5,267 nt of DNA. Origin: Thermomicrobiaceae bacterium (GTDB lineage: Bacteria; Chloroflexota; Chloroflexia; Thermomicrobiales; Thermomicrobiaceae). Shown here one piece after another: positions 1 through 5,267 of the stretch. How positions within the stretch are numbered: the stretch's first letter is position 1; every line of letters starts with the position of its first letter. Position numbers and translations under genes: made by a program. The notes beneath the pieces were generated by a model. It did not search any database and had not been told where the DNA came from. It saw nothing but the letters and a program-made list of their open reading frames with translations. The stretch is taken from contig SKTL01000256.1 of NCBI GenBank assembly GCA_007122555.1, positions 1 through 5,267 of the forward strand, given 5' to 3'.

Positions 1-2
1 CA

Positions 3-599
3 AGTTCTCTGCTGGACGGCGGCGAACGCGATCTGGAAAAGGTCTGGCGAAAGATCGGCGCCATCTTCGCCTGGCCGGATGATCGCGCCGGGCAGGATCC
101 CGTTGACGTGACCGTCCGCTACTCGGTTGACGGCGGGTTGAACTGGCATCAGGTCGCGTCAGATAACCTGACCCCAGCCGACCGGACCGCCGAGATCAGC
201 GGATCGATTCAGACGGTGGAACGAAGCCGGTTTATCCAGCTGCAGGTGAGCATCGACGATGTTGACGACTGGGCGCCGGTGTTGATGGGCATGTGGGCGG
301 AACACGAAACGCTGGATCTCCCGGTTCGGCGGCGTCGCTGGCGATTCACCGTGCTATGTCGGGACACGCTCACCCGGCGGGACGGATCGTCATCTCCAGA
401 CAATGCCCGCGCGATTGCCGACCAACTCTGGGGACTCTGGGAAAACGGAGCGATCACGACATTTCAGGACGTCGATCAGCTCGGAACCCCGGACGACTAT
501 ACCGTGCGGATCGCCGGAATCAGAGAAGCCGTGCCGAAGCCGGGACAACTCGACAGCGAGGCCAGTTCGGAGATCGAGTTGACGCTGGTGGAGATCTGA
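3..599 (+). CDS. Phage tail/baseplate-like structural protein, C-terminal part (5' end outside window)
   Basis: The frame is open from the first complete codon (position 3) to the TGA at 597-599, giving 198 residues, so the gene starts upstream. A GTG at 108 is not a convincing start, because the residues before it read on naturally into the same domain. An N-terminal beta-rich segment carries 'VRYSVDGGLNW', typical of sandwich domains in tail and adhesin proteins. A segment ending in 'RRRRWRFTVLC' follows. The last ~75 residues contain a helix with 'QLWGLWENG', then 'TTFQDVD' and 'YTVRIAGIREAVPKP', ending in a beta strand 'IELTLVEI'. This arrangement resembles the C-terminal domain of phage distal-tail or tail-fibre-associated proteins. 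The endolysin-type amidase 93 bases downstream on the same strand supports a phage origin. I recognise the fold pattern rather than a named family; a secreted adhesin-like protein is the alternative. Confidence 0.55.
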   Translation, partial: SSLLDGGERDLEKVWRKIGAIFAWPDDRAGQDPVDVTVRYSVDGGLNWHQVASDNLTPADRTAEISGSIQTVERSRFIQLQVSIDDVDDWAPVLMGMWAEHETLDLPVRRRRWRFTVLCRDTLTRRDGSSSPDNARAIADQLWGLWENGAITTFQDVDQLGTPDDYTVRIAGIREAVPKPGQLDSEASSEIELTLVEI

Positions 600-614
600 C
601 GCGCGCGAAGATGC

Positions 615-662
615 ATCCGCCCCAAGGCGATTCGAGACAGGCGATGTTGGGTGGGGCGGGAT
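615..662 (+). repeat. Imperfect inverted repeat (hairpin) in the leader of the amidase gene
   Basis: ATCCGCCCCA (615-624) can pair with TGGGGCGGGAT (652-662), with one bulged G and a 27-base loop. It fills most of the 93-base gap between the tail-like gene and the amidase and ends 18 bases before the amidase ribosome binding site. No T-run follows, so it is not a standard intrinsic terminator. It could be a processing or attenuation hairpin, or chance pairing in GC-rich DNA. Confidence 0.35.
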
Positions 663-680
663 CCGCCAGACCATCGATCA

Positions 681-686
681 GAGGAG
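681..686 (+). promoter_or_regulatory. Ribosome binding site that fixes the amidase start at 693
   Basis: GAGGAG lies six bases before ATG 693. An in-frame GTG at 651 lies inside the inverted repeat and would add 14 residues that do not look like part of the domain. The Shine-Dalgarno sequence therefore favours the ATG. Confidence 0.75.
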
Positions 687-692
687 ATCAAC

Positions 693-1493
693 ATGTTTGA
701 GAACGCAATCGATGTGCGACCGCAGCTGCGAAGGAATCCCGCCGGAGGTCCGGACTGGCGCGTGCCCTTGCATGAGAAGACCGGTCTGGTCGTCCACTAC
801 AACGGCGGCGCCGTTCCCGAGCATGTACCGGACCGGGAATGGATTGATCGGGTGGTGACCTGGCATCTTCAACGCGACTGGCGGAGCAACCCGGCGACCG
901 GAGTGGCGCCGATTCGCGGCGACGGGATCATGTATCACCTGGTGATCGGACGAGACGGAACTGTCTATCGACTGCGGGATCTGGAAGACGTGCTCTGGCA
1001 TTGCGGATCCTGGCCGGAAAACCGGACCCATATTGCCGTATTCGTTGTGCTGGGCGGCAATCAACGCGCGACTGAGTCCCAGATGGCGGCGCTGCGGGAG
1101 ACGGCTGATGAATGGGTCGCCTCGAACCCGGCGCGCCTCCGGGACGCAGTGATCGGCCATCAGGAAGTTGACTGGACCGCGTGTCCGGGGACATTGCAGG
1201 AAGATTTCGTGCTTCCGTATCGAGAGGTGATTGACGTGACAATCAACGGACGCTGGTTTCCAGAAACCGAATGCTACGTTGGCGGGGCGTTCTGGGATTA
1301 CTGGGTGAACCAGGGAGGTCTGATGATCTTCGGGTACCCATTGACGAGCGAGCGAGACGAACCGGATCCGGAAACCGGCCGGGTCATCACGGTACAGTAC
1401 TTCGAACGCGCGGTATTCGAATGGCGCCCGGAGAATCAGCCCGGGTATCGAGTACTGCTGCGGCGACTCGGCGCGCACGCGCTCACCAAGTGA
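693..1493 (+). CDS. N-acetylmuramoyl-L-alanine amidase (Amidase_2 / PGRP fold), endolysin-type, with C-terminal Chloroflexota-type repeat domain
   Basis: This 266-residue protein is predicted to cut the bond between N-acetylmuramic acid and L-alanine in peptidoglycan. The zinc-dependent Amidase_2 domain covers about residues 28-180. Likely zinc ligands are His35 ('VVHYNGG'), His156 ('GHQEVDW') and Cys164 ('TACPG'). Tyr81 in 'GIMYHLVIGRDGTVY' sits where the catalytic Tyr of T7 lysozyme lies. Residues 185-262 form a separate module with 'FPETECYVGGAFWDYW', 'GGLMIFGYPLT', 'VQYFERAVFEW' and 'VLLRRLG', similar to repeats found in Chloroflexota cell-wall and secreted proteins and probably used for wall or surface binding. 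There is no signal peptide or membrane segment, which fits a phage endolysin needing a holin or particle for access. The upstream tail-like gene agrees. A chromosomal amidase in wall recycling is less likely. The family call is firm; the phage role is inferred. Confidence 0.88.
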   Translation: MFENAIDVRPQLRRNPAGGPDWRVPLHEKTGLVVHYNGGAVPEHVPDREWIDRVVTWHLQRDWRSNPATGVAPIRGDGIMYHLVIGRDGTVYRLRDLEDVLWHCGSWPENRTHIAVFVVLGGNQRATESQMAALRETADEWVASNPARLRDAVIGHQEVDWTACPGTLQEDFVLPYREVIDVTINGRWFPETECYVGGAFWDYWVNQGGLMIFGYPLTSERDEPDPETGRVITVQYFERAVFEWRPENQPGYRVLLRRLGAHALTK

Positions 1494-1502
1494 GATTCCG
1501 GG

Positions 1503-1508
1503 TATAAT
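1503..1508 (+). promoter_or_regulatory. Perfect TATAAT -10 element, probable promoter of the acetyltransferase gene
   Basis: TATAAT stands alone in GC-rich surroundings ten bases after the amidase stop codon, and exactly matches the sigma70/SigA -10 consensus. No good -35 hexamer is found at 16-18 bases upstream (the best is CGCTCA at 1480-1485), and there is no TGn extension. Transcription would start at about 1514-1516. It separates the phage-like pair from the genes that follow. Confidence 0.55.
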
Positions 1509-1556
1509 CGGGCGCATCGTGCAGGTGAATTACCTGTTTGCGGAGCCTGACAAACC

Positions 1557-1561
1557 GGAGG
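1557..1561 (+). promoter_or_regulatory. Ribosome binding site supporting the GTG start at 1573
   Basis: GGAGG lies eleven bases before GTG 1573, a slightly long but workable spacing. The alternative in-frame starts, GTG 1519 and GTG 1525, have no Shine-Dalgarno sequence and would require a nearly leaderless transcript from the TATAAT promoter. Confidence 0.5.
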
Positions 1562-1572
1562 TTCAGTCTTCA

Positions 1573-2127
1573 GTGGCCACGATCAATCGAACATCACGCA
1601 CCGCGCAGGCAGGCATAGAGGGCGCCCGTCAGAAGGGGCAGGTCATCATCGCGCCAGCTCGTGTAGGCGACGTCATGGGACTGCGAAACCTGCAGCGACG
1701 CTGTTTCCAGGATGAACAGGCCTACGGCATTGTCACATTGCTGGTCTTACAGGTCTGGCCTAGCGCGAAGGTCCTGGTCGCGCGCCGGGGCGAAGACATC
1801 ATTGGCTGCGTCATCGGCGACATTCAGAAAGACCAGGCCCGTGTGCTCAACATCTGTGTCGATCCAGCCTTCCGCCGGCGAGGGCTCGGTTCCGCGCTGC
1901 TCTCGACAATCGAGCAGGAGCTTGACCACGATAATATGACCCTGATGGTGGAAGACAAGAACTTCGCGGCGCAAGAGCTCTATCGCTGGCACGGCTACCT
2001 CTCCGCCGGCGATCTCCGCGACTACTACGGGCGAAACCGTCACGGGATGCTTATGCAGAAACGCCGGGTGCACCCGGCAATCGGATACCGCCCAACCCTG
2101 ACCATTCGCGACAGTCCAGAAACCTGA
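1573..2127 (+). CDS. GNAT-family N-acetyltransferase, RimI-like
   Basis: This 184-residue cytoplasmic protein is predicted to transfer acetyl from acetyl-CoA to an amine, possibly a protein N-terminus. The GNAT fold spans about residues 23-163. The acetyl-CoA pyrophosphate loop is 'RRRGLG' (101-106) after the beta-4 strand 'VLNICVDPAF'. A conserved Asn130 precedes the helix with 'LYRWHGY' (136-142), where Tyr137 would be the general acid. The C-terminal 'YYGRNRHGMLMQK' resembles the end of RimI (ribosomal protein alanine acetyltransferase) sequences. About 22 N-terminal residues and 20 C-terminal residues lie outside the fold and look unstructured. The GTG at 1573 is chosen for its ribosome binding site; a start at 1519 would give 202 residues. 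No neighbour hints at a substrate (no TsaB/TsaD partner as in typical rimI loci), so RimI-like describes the fold, not an assignment. Confidence 0.85.
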   Translation: MATINRTSRTAQAGIEGARQKGQVIIAPARVGDVMGLRNLQRRCFQDEQAYGIVTLLVLQVWPSAKVLVARRGEDIIGCVIGDIQKDQARVLNICVDPAFRRRGLGSALLSTIEQELDHDNMTLMVEDKNFAAQELYRWHGYLSAGDLRDYYGRNRHGMLMQKRRVHPAIGYRPTLTIRDSPET

Positions 2128-2138
2128 GAGCCTCTCGA

Positions 2139-2162
2139 CCGGGGATGATGTTTCCCCCCCGG
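2139..2162 (+). terminator. Weak hairpin after the acetyltransferase gene, possible terminator
   Basis: CCGGGG (2139-2144) can pair with CCCCGG (2157-2162) around a 12-base loop, starting 12 bases after the acetyltransferase stop. Only a broken T-rich stretch follows (TTCTTT at about 2169-2174), so it lacks a proper U-tract. The 169-base gap (2128-2296) holds this hairpin and no further clear signal. TTGAAA and TTGTCA at 2187-2201 look like -35 boxes but have no good -10 at the right distance. Confidence 0.2.
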
Positions 2163-2280
2163 AGCAGATTCTTTCCCGGCAGCCTCTTGAAATCCTTGTC
2201 AAAACATGCGTCATTCTGTTCAAACCGCTGGCCCGGAGCCGGGAGCATCGCCCCCGGACGCACAAATCGTTCACCCTTTG

Positions 2281-2287
2281 GGAAGGA
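2281..2287 (+). promoter_or_regulatory. Ribosome binding site of the patatin gene
   Basis: GGAAGGA lies nine bases before ATG 2297. The patatin domain's first strand begins about 12 residues into the protein, so this start gives a normal family N-terminus. Confidence 0.6.
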
Positions 2288-2296
2288 TGGTCCATC

Positions 2297-3271
2297 ATGG
2301 CGCTTCTCAGATCGACGTCCGGCCCGATCGATCTTGTCTTGCAAGGCGGTGGAATCAAGGCCATCGGGCTTGCCGGCGGCATGAACGCCCTGGCCGATCG
2401 CGGCATCCCGATTCGCCGAATCGCCGGGGCATCAGGCGGGGCGATCGTCGCCGGGCTGACGGCCGCGGGTTACTCACCCGGCGAGCTCCGGCGGATCATC
2501 GAGACCGAGCCGTTTCCAGAACTCCTCGATACCCGCTGGTACAGCCGTCTGCCCCTGGTTGGCACACCGATAGCGATCTTCTGGCGAATGGGCCTGCACC
2601 CCGGAATCCGCGTCTAGGAACGGTTGACTGAACTCTTGAGCGCAAATGGCGTTGAGACGTTCGGCGACCTGCGTGACGGCGGCGAGGTTGCACCGCTTCA
2701 AGTCGTCATCTCGGATGTGACCGCTCGCCGGTTGCTGTTGTTTCCGCGGGATGCAACGCTCTTCGGAATCAATCCGGACGAACTCGGCGTCGCGCTGGCG
2801 TTGCGCATGAGCGCCAGTATTCCGGTCGTCTACGAGCCGGTCCGCCTGAACCACGCCCGAGACAACACGGAGCACCTGCTGGTCGATGGCGGCATGCTTT
2901 CCAATTTCCCCCTCTGGGTGTTCGATCGCACCGCCGACGCTGAGACGCAGGTCATCGGACTTCGCCTGGTCGACGATCAGCCCGGCGATTCGCTTGCGGA
3001 ACGCCTGCCGGTCTCCTCGCTGGCTCGGACCCGCCTCGGGCAATTGATCGACTATGTGGAGAACCTGGCCCGCACGATGATGGAAGCGCATGATCGACGC
3101 TACCTTGACGCCGGGGACATCGGCCGGACAATCCAGATCCCGACGCTCGGGGTCGGGACCACAGAGTTCGACCTCTCGCCAGCGCGAATTGAAGAGCTCT
3201 TTCTCGCCGGGGAAGCTGCCGTTAACCGGGCGATTGATGGCGGTCAATCATCCATCCTGCCGGAGTCGTGA
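2297..3271 (+). pseudogene. Patatin-like phospholipase, interrupted by one in-frame amber (TAG) codon
   Basis: The frame codes for a patatin-family lipid acyl hydrolase of 324 codons, a normal length, if the TAG at codon 107 is ignored. The part before the stop (2297-2614, 106 residues) has the oxyanion-hole glycines 'GGGIKAIGLAGG' (17-28) and the nucleophile Ser46 in 'GASGG', the GxSxG elbow. The part after it, in the same frame (from 2618), has the family block 'ASIPVVYEPV' and the catalytic Asp197 in 'DGGMLSNFP'. The Ser-Asp dyad is therefore split across the stop. The stop falls where family members usually read 'GLYKGDxL', ahead of 'LLSANGVETFGDL'. No frameshift, other internal stop or decay is visible, so this is a very recent nonsense mutation, a sequencing error, or readthrough. 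As written, the first product lacks the Asp and should be inactive. There is no signal peptide. The gene ends in tandem stops (TGA TAG, 3269-3274), and a transporter gene follows closely. Confidence 0.85.
2615..2617 (+). other. In-frame TAG codon inside the patatin gene
   Basis: This is the only stop in the frame between 2297 and 3268. The next base is G and the next codon GAA. The bases AGGA (2616-2619) overlap the stop and lie four bases before an in-frame TTG at 2624, which could allow weak re-initiation, but would not restore a one-chain enzyme. Confidence 0.9.
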
Positions 3272-3281
3272 TAGGCTGAGC

Positions 3282-3287
3282 GAGGAG
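3282..3287 (+). promoter_or_regulatory. Ribosome binding site supporting the transporter start at 3293
   Basis: GAGGAG lies five bases before ATG 3293. A second GGAGG at 3324-3328 precedes the in-frame ATG 3332, but only by three bases. A start at 3332 would shorten the protein by 13 residues without touching the first membrane helix, so both starts remain possible. Confidence 0.55.
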
Positions 3288-3292
3288 CCGGA

Positions 3293-4645
3293 ATGGCCGG
3301 GCCGGACCGGGTGACACATCCTCGGAGGGACATGAGCAGCGCACCACTCGAACAAGCCCAGCGAACGCCATTCTTCGCGTTGCTGGTGAGCTACGGTATG
3401 GTCTACTTCAGCCTGATGATCGCCATGGTTGCGGTACCCTGGTTCGTGCTGGAGACGACCGGAAGCGCTGCCCGGACCGGTATCGTCGCCGCCGTTCAGG
3501 GTGTCCCGATGGTCTTCGCCGGCATCTTCGGCGGGGTGATTGTCGATCGCATTGGCTTCAAGCGCACCGCGATGATCTCCGACCTGATGGCCGCATTCGC
3601 CTTCGGCATGATCCCATTGCTCTACTACACGACCGGAATCACCTTCTGGCAGCTCCTCTTCTTCGTGTTCCTGCGGGCGACGTTTGACACCCCGGGATTC
3701 ACCGCCCGACACAGCATGATGCCGGACATCGCCGAACGAGCCGGAATCCGGCTGGAACGCGCCAACTCCATCGGGCAGACACTGATGCAATCGGCTATTC
3801 TCCTGGCGCCAGCCTCGGCCGGCATTCTGATCGGGATCATCGGCTCCAGCACCGTCCTCTGGATCTCCACCGGGATGCTTCTCGTCTCCGTCACCGCGGT
3901 GTCCATATTCATCCCGACGCTGAAACCGAGCAGTCAGGCAACTGTCCAGAGCCAGACGAAGTATCTGGGTCAGCTCAAGGGCGGATTCTCGTTCGTTCTG
4001 GGAACCAGGGTCATTCTGGCGCTGATGATGACGGTGATGGCGGTACAGTTCGTCCGGGCAAACCAGATGGTGATCCTGCCGGTCTACGGGCATGACCTGT
4101 ACGGCACCGCCTCGTCCTTCGGGTTCATGTTCGCGGCGATGGGGGCCGGCGGGCTGATCACCGCGATCCTCTTCGGCATCTGGGGGCATCGCTGGCCGCG
4201 GCGGACGGTGATTCTGGTCGGCGCCGCCAGCCTGGCGTTCATGTTCTTCATGCTGTCTGCGACGCCGCCATACTGGATTATTCTGGTTGGGATGTTCATC
4301 GCCGGATTGATGAACGGCCCCATGATCCCGCTTGTCTTCACCATGATCCAGGAACACACCCCGAGTGATCTCAGAGGCCGCGTTTTCGGGCTGTACGATG
4401 CCGCGATCTTCACCGCGATGGTGCCCGGGCGTTTGCTTGCGGGGTTGCTGGTGGAGTGGACCGGTCTGGTGCAGACGCTGCTGATCATCGGTGGAACGTA
4501 CCTGCTGGCGATCGCTGGAATGATCCTCAACCCGAATCTGCGGGATCTTCGCCCACCCGAGCCAGCCGGGAAAGCCGCCGAAGAAGACGACGCTGCGCCG
4601 GAGACGGCTTCAACGGAGCTCGCCGCGGAGGAAGCGCGCGGCTGA
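3293..4645 (+). CDS. Major facilitator superfamily transporter, MFS_3/EntS-like exporter type
   Basis: This 450-residue inner-membrane protein probably has 12 helices, at roughly 27-53, 64-87, 94-112, 118-132, 160-180, 183-205, 238-262, 275-297, 304-322, 326-350, 368-388 and 393-412. MFS motif A, 'GGVIVDRIGFKR' (80-91), lies in the loop between helices 2 and 3, and a weaker counterpart, 'GIWGHRWPRR' (295-304), lies in the second half. The N-terminus ('VAVPWFVLETTGSA', 46-59) and 'VYGHDLYG' (264-271) resemble the MFS_3 group, which includes the enterobactin exporter EntS and many drug-efflux-like proteins. The substrate cannot be read from sequence. The last ~30 residues are hydrophilic, rich in Ala and Glu, and probably a disordered cytoplasmic tail. 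The gene starts 21 bases after the patatin stop with no room for a promoter, so it is probably co-transcribed with the patatin gene. Confidence 0.9.
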   Translation: MAGPDRVTHPRRDMSSAPLEQAQRTPFFALLVSYGMVYFSLMIAMVAVPWFVLETTGSAARTGIVAAVQGVPMVFAGIFGGVIVDRIGFKRTAMISDLMAAFAFGMIPLLYYTTGITFWQLLFFVFLRATFDTPGFTARHSMMPDIAERAGIRLERANSIGQTLMQSAILLAPASAGILIGIIGSSTVLWISTGMLLVSVTAVSIFIPTLKPSSQATVQSQTKYLGQLKGGFSFVLGTRVILALMMTVMAVQFVRANQMVILPVYGHDLYGTASSFGFMFAAMGAGGLITAILFGIWGHRWPRRTVILVGAASLAFMFFMLSATPPYWIILVGMFIAGLMNGPMIPLVFTMIQEHTPSDLRGRVFGLYDAAIFTAMVPGRLLAGLLVEWTGLVQTLLIIGGTYLLAIAGMILNPNLRDLRPPEPAGKAAEEDDAAPETASTELAAEEARG

Positions 4646-4652
4646 TCGTCCG

Positions 4653-4679
4653 GGACCGGTTAATCTCTCGTTCCGGTCC
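4653..4679. terminator. Hairpin between convergent genes, possible bidirectional terminator
   Basis: GGACCGG (4653-4659) pairs perfectly with CCGGTCC (4673-4679) around a 13-base loop, in the 55-base gap between the stops of the transporter and DUF1989 genes. Its position suits termination from both sides. There is no T-run on either strand, so it would be a weak or Rho-assisted terminator at best. Confidence 0.4.
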
Positions 4680-4700
4680 GATCCACGCCAGGTCAGGGTC

Positions 4701-5267
4701 TCAGGAATAGACGCGAACCTGAATATCAGTCGGCCGGAACGCATTTGCGGCGTTCTGATCCTGCGGACAGGCCGCAATCCCGACAATCAGATCCATTGTC
4801 GCCCGCATGAGCACGTAATCGCCGCGCTCACTCAATGGTTCACGCACCTCGAACCGTCCGCGCTGGCGCAATCCGACATTCATGAACCAGTTGACCGGAT
4901 CCGGGATGTCGTCTTGCTTGACGCCATGGGTGCGGAGAACGCGGTGGAGCCCATCCCGGCAATTGGCATGCCCCTCGATACCGTAGTCCGAGAGGTAGGT
5001 CTGCGCGTCGCAGGCCGGATAAAGGATGTCGTGCCGGCCACAGGTGTCTTCCAGCAAGACCATCATCGCGTTGTGGCGGTTGCTGAACACGGCCATCTCA
5101 TTGATCAGGACCAGTGAATTATTGCCGGATCGGGTATGCGAGGTGGAAAGCCGCTCATCGGTATCGTGCCGGTTGAAAGCGACCATCGTCGCCACCTGCT
5201 TGCTCTGAACATCCGTCAGCTGCAGGAAGTCGCCCTCCCGGAGGATGAACGCCGTGGGAAACTCCGG
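4701..5267 (-). CDS. DUF1989 / urea carboxylase-associated family protein (N-terminus outside window)
   Basis: The frame runs from the window end to a TGA at 4703-4701 on the reverse strand, giving 188 residues. The GTG at 5195 is internal: the 24 codons before it, with 'AFILREGDFLQLTD', match the family's early strand. Family marks, in fragment numbering, are 'LLEDTCGRHDILYPACDAQ' (71-89), 'GHANCRDGLHRVL' (99-111), 'DPVNWFMNV' (123-131), 'GDYVLMRATMDLIVGIAACPQ' split over 149-169, and a last strand 'PTDIQVRVYS'. The cysteines at 86, 103 and 167 and the His at 79 sit in these blocks and may bind metal or substrate (inference). Members often sit beside urea carboxylase and allophanate hydrolase genes and are thought to act in urea, guanidine or related nitrogen metabolism, but no such gene is visible here. 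The gene is convergent with the transporter, so its promoter and partners lie beyond the right edge. Confidence 0.88.
   Translation of the reverse strand, partial: PEFPTAFILREGDFLQLTDVQSKQVATMVAFNRHDTDERLSTSHTRSGNNSLVLINEMAVFSNRHNAMMVLLEDTCGRHDILYPACDAQTYLSDYGIEGHANCRDGLHRVLRTHGVKQDDIPDPVNWFMNVGLRQRGRFEVREPLSERGDYVLMRATMDLIVGIAACPQDQNAANAFRPTDIQVRVYS

Noticed and set aside
108..599. GTG at 108 as the true start of the tail-like gene
   Set aside because: The frame is open back to the window edge, no ribosome binding site precedes 108, and the residues on both sides of the GTG form one continuous beta strand ('VDVTVRYSVDGG').
678..1517. Reverse-strand open frame of 279 codons opposite the amidase gene
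   Set aside because: It mirrors the amidase almost end to end, has no recognisable domain and no ribosome binding site, and is rich in Arg, Pro and His as expected from antisense GC-rich codons. The + strand frame has clear family motifs.
2187..2217. TTGAAA/TTGTCA as a -35 box for a patatin promoter
   Set aside because: No -10 with more than three matches to TATAAT lies 16-19 bases downstream, so a promoter cannot be supported from sequence.
2615..2617. Pyrrolysine insertion at the patatin TAG
   Set aside because: Pyrrolysine needs pylTSBCD genes and is known mainly from methylamine methyltransferases in archaea and a few bacteria. Nothing here points to it, and the site is not a known pyrrolysine position.
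2474..3247. Reverse-strand open frame of 257 codons opposite the patatin gene
   Set aside because: It is long only because of codon bias on the other strand; no family pattern is visible and it spans the patatin motifs. I do not take it as a reason for the amber codon.
3248..4357. Reverse-strand open frame of 369 codons opposite the transporter gene
   Set aside because: Its product is a low-complexity string rich in His, Asp, Gly, Arg and Glu, the typical antisense image of membrane-helix codons. The + strand MFS protein is unambiguous.
1..5267. CRISPR array, tRNA, rRNA, insertion sequence or toxin-antitoxin pair
   Set aside because: I found no regularly spaced repeats, no cloverleaf with a TTCRA-type arm, no transposase motif and no pair of small overlapping genes with such signatures.

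Overview
The window looks like a piece of a GC-rich bacterial chromosome, most likely from the Chloroflexota (Thermomicrobia-like). The main clue is the C-terminal domain of the amidase at 693-1493. Its pattern of 'GGAFWDYW..QGG..IFGYP', then 'VQYFERAVFEW.P', then 'VLLRRLG' is one I know from many Chloroflexota secreted and cell-wall proteins. The taxon is inferred from this and from base composition; no rRNA or marker gene is present.

Layout, left to right. (1) 3-599, + strand: the 3' end of a gene that resembles phage tail or baseplate structural proteins. (2) 693-1493, + strand: an N-acetylmuramoyl-L-alanine amidase without a signal peptide, of the endolysin type. Together these two look like the end of a tail-lysis module of a prophage or phage-derived particle. 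(3) 1573-2127, + strand: a RimI-like GNAT acetyltransferase, just downstream of a perfect TATAAT box. (4) 2297-3271, + strand: a patatin-like phospholipase whose frame is cut by one in-frame TAG (2615-2617) lying between the catalytic Ser and the catalytic Asp. (5) 3293-4645, + strand: a 12-TM major facilitator exporter with its own ribosome binding site 10 bases after the patatin stop, probably co-transcribed with it. (6) 4701-5267, - strand: a DUF1989 / urea carboxylase-associated protein, convergent with the transporter and cut at its N-terminus by the window end.

The left third is probably mobile or phage-derived and the rest ordinary chromosomal genes, with the switch near the TATAAT promoter at about 1500. 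Apart from the phage pair and the probable patatin-MFS operon, the genes show no obvious shared pathway. I see no CRISPR array, tRNA, rRNA, transposase or recognisable defence system. The observation most worth checking is the single amber codon in an otherwise intact patatin gene.
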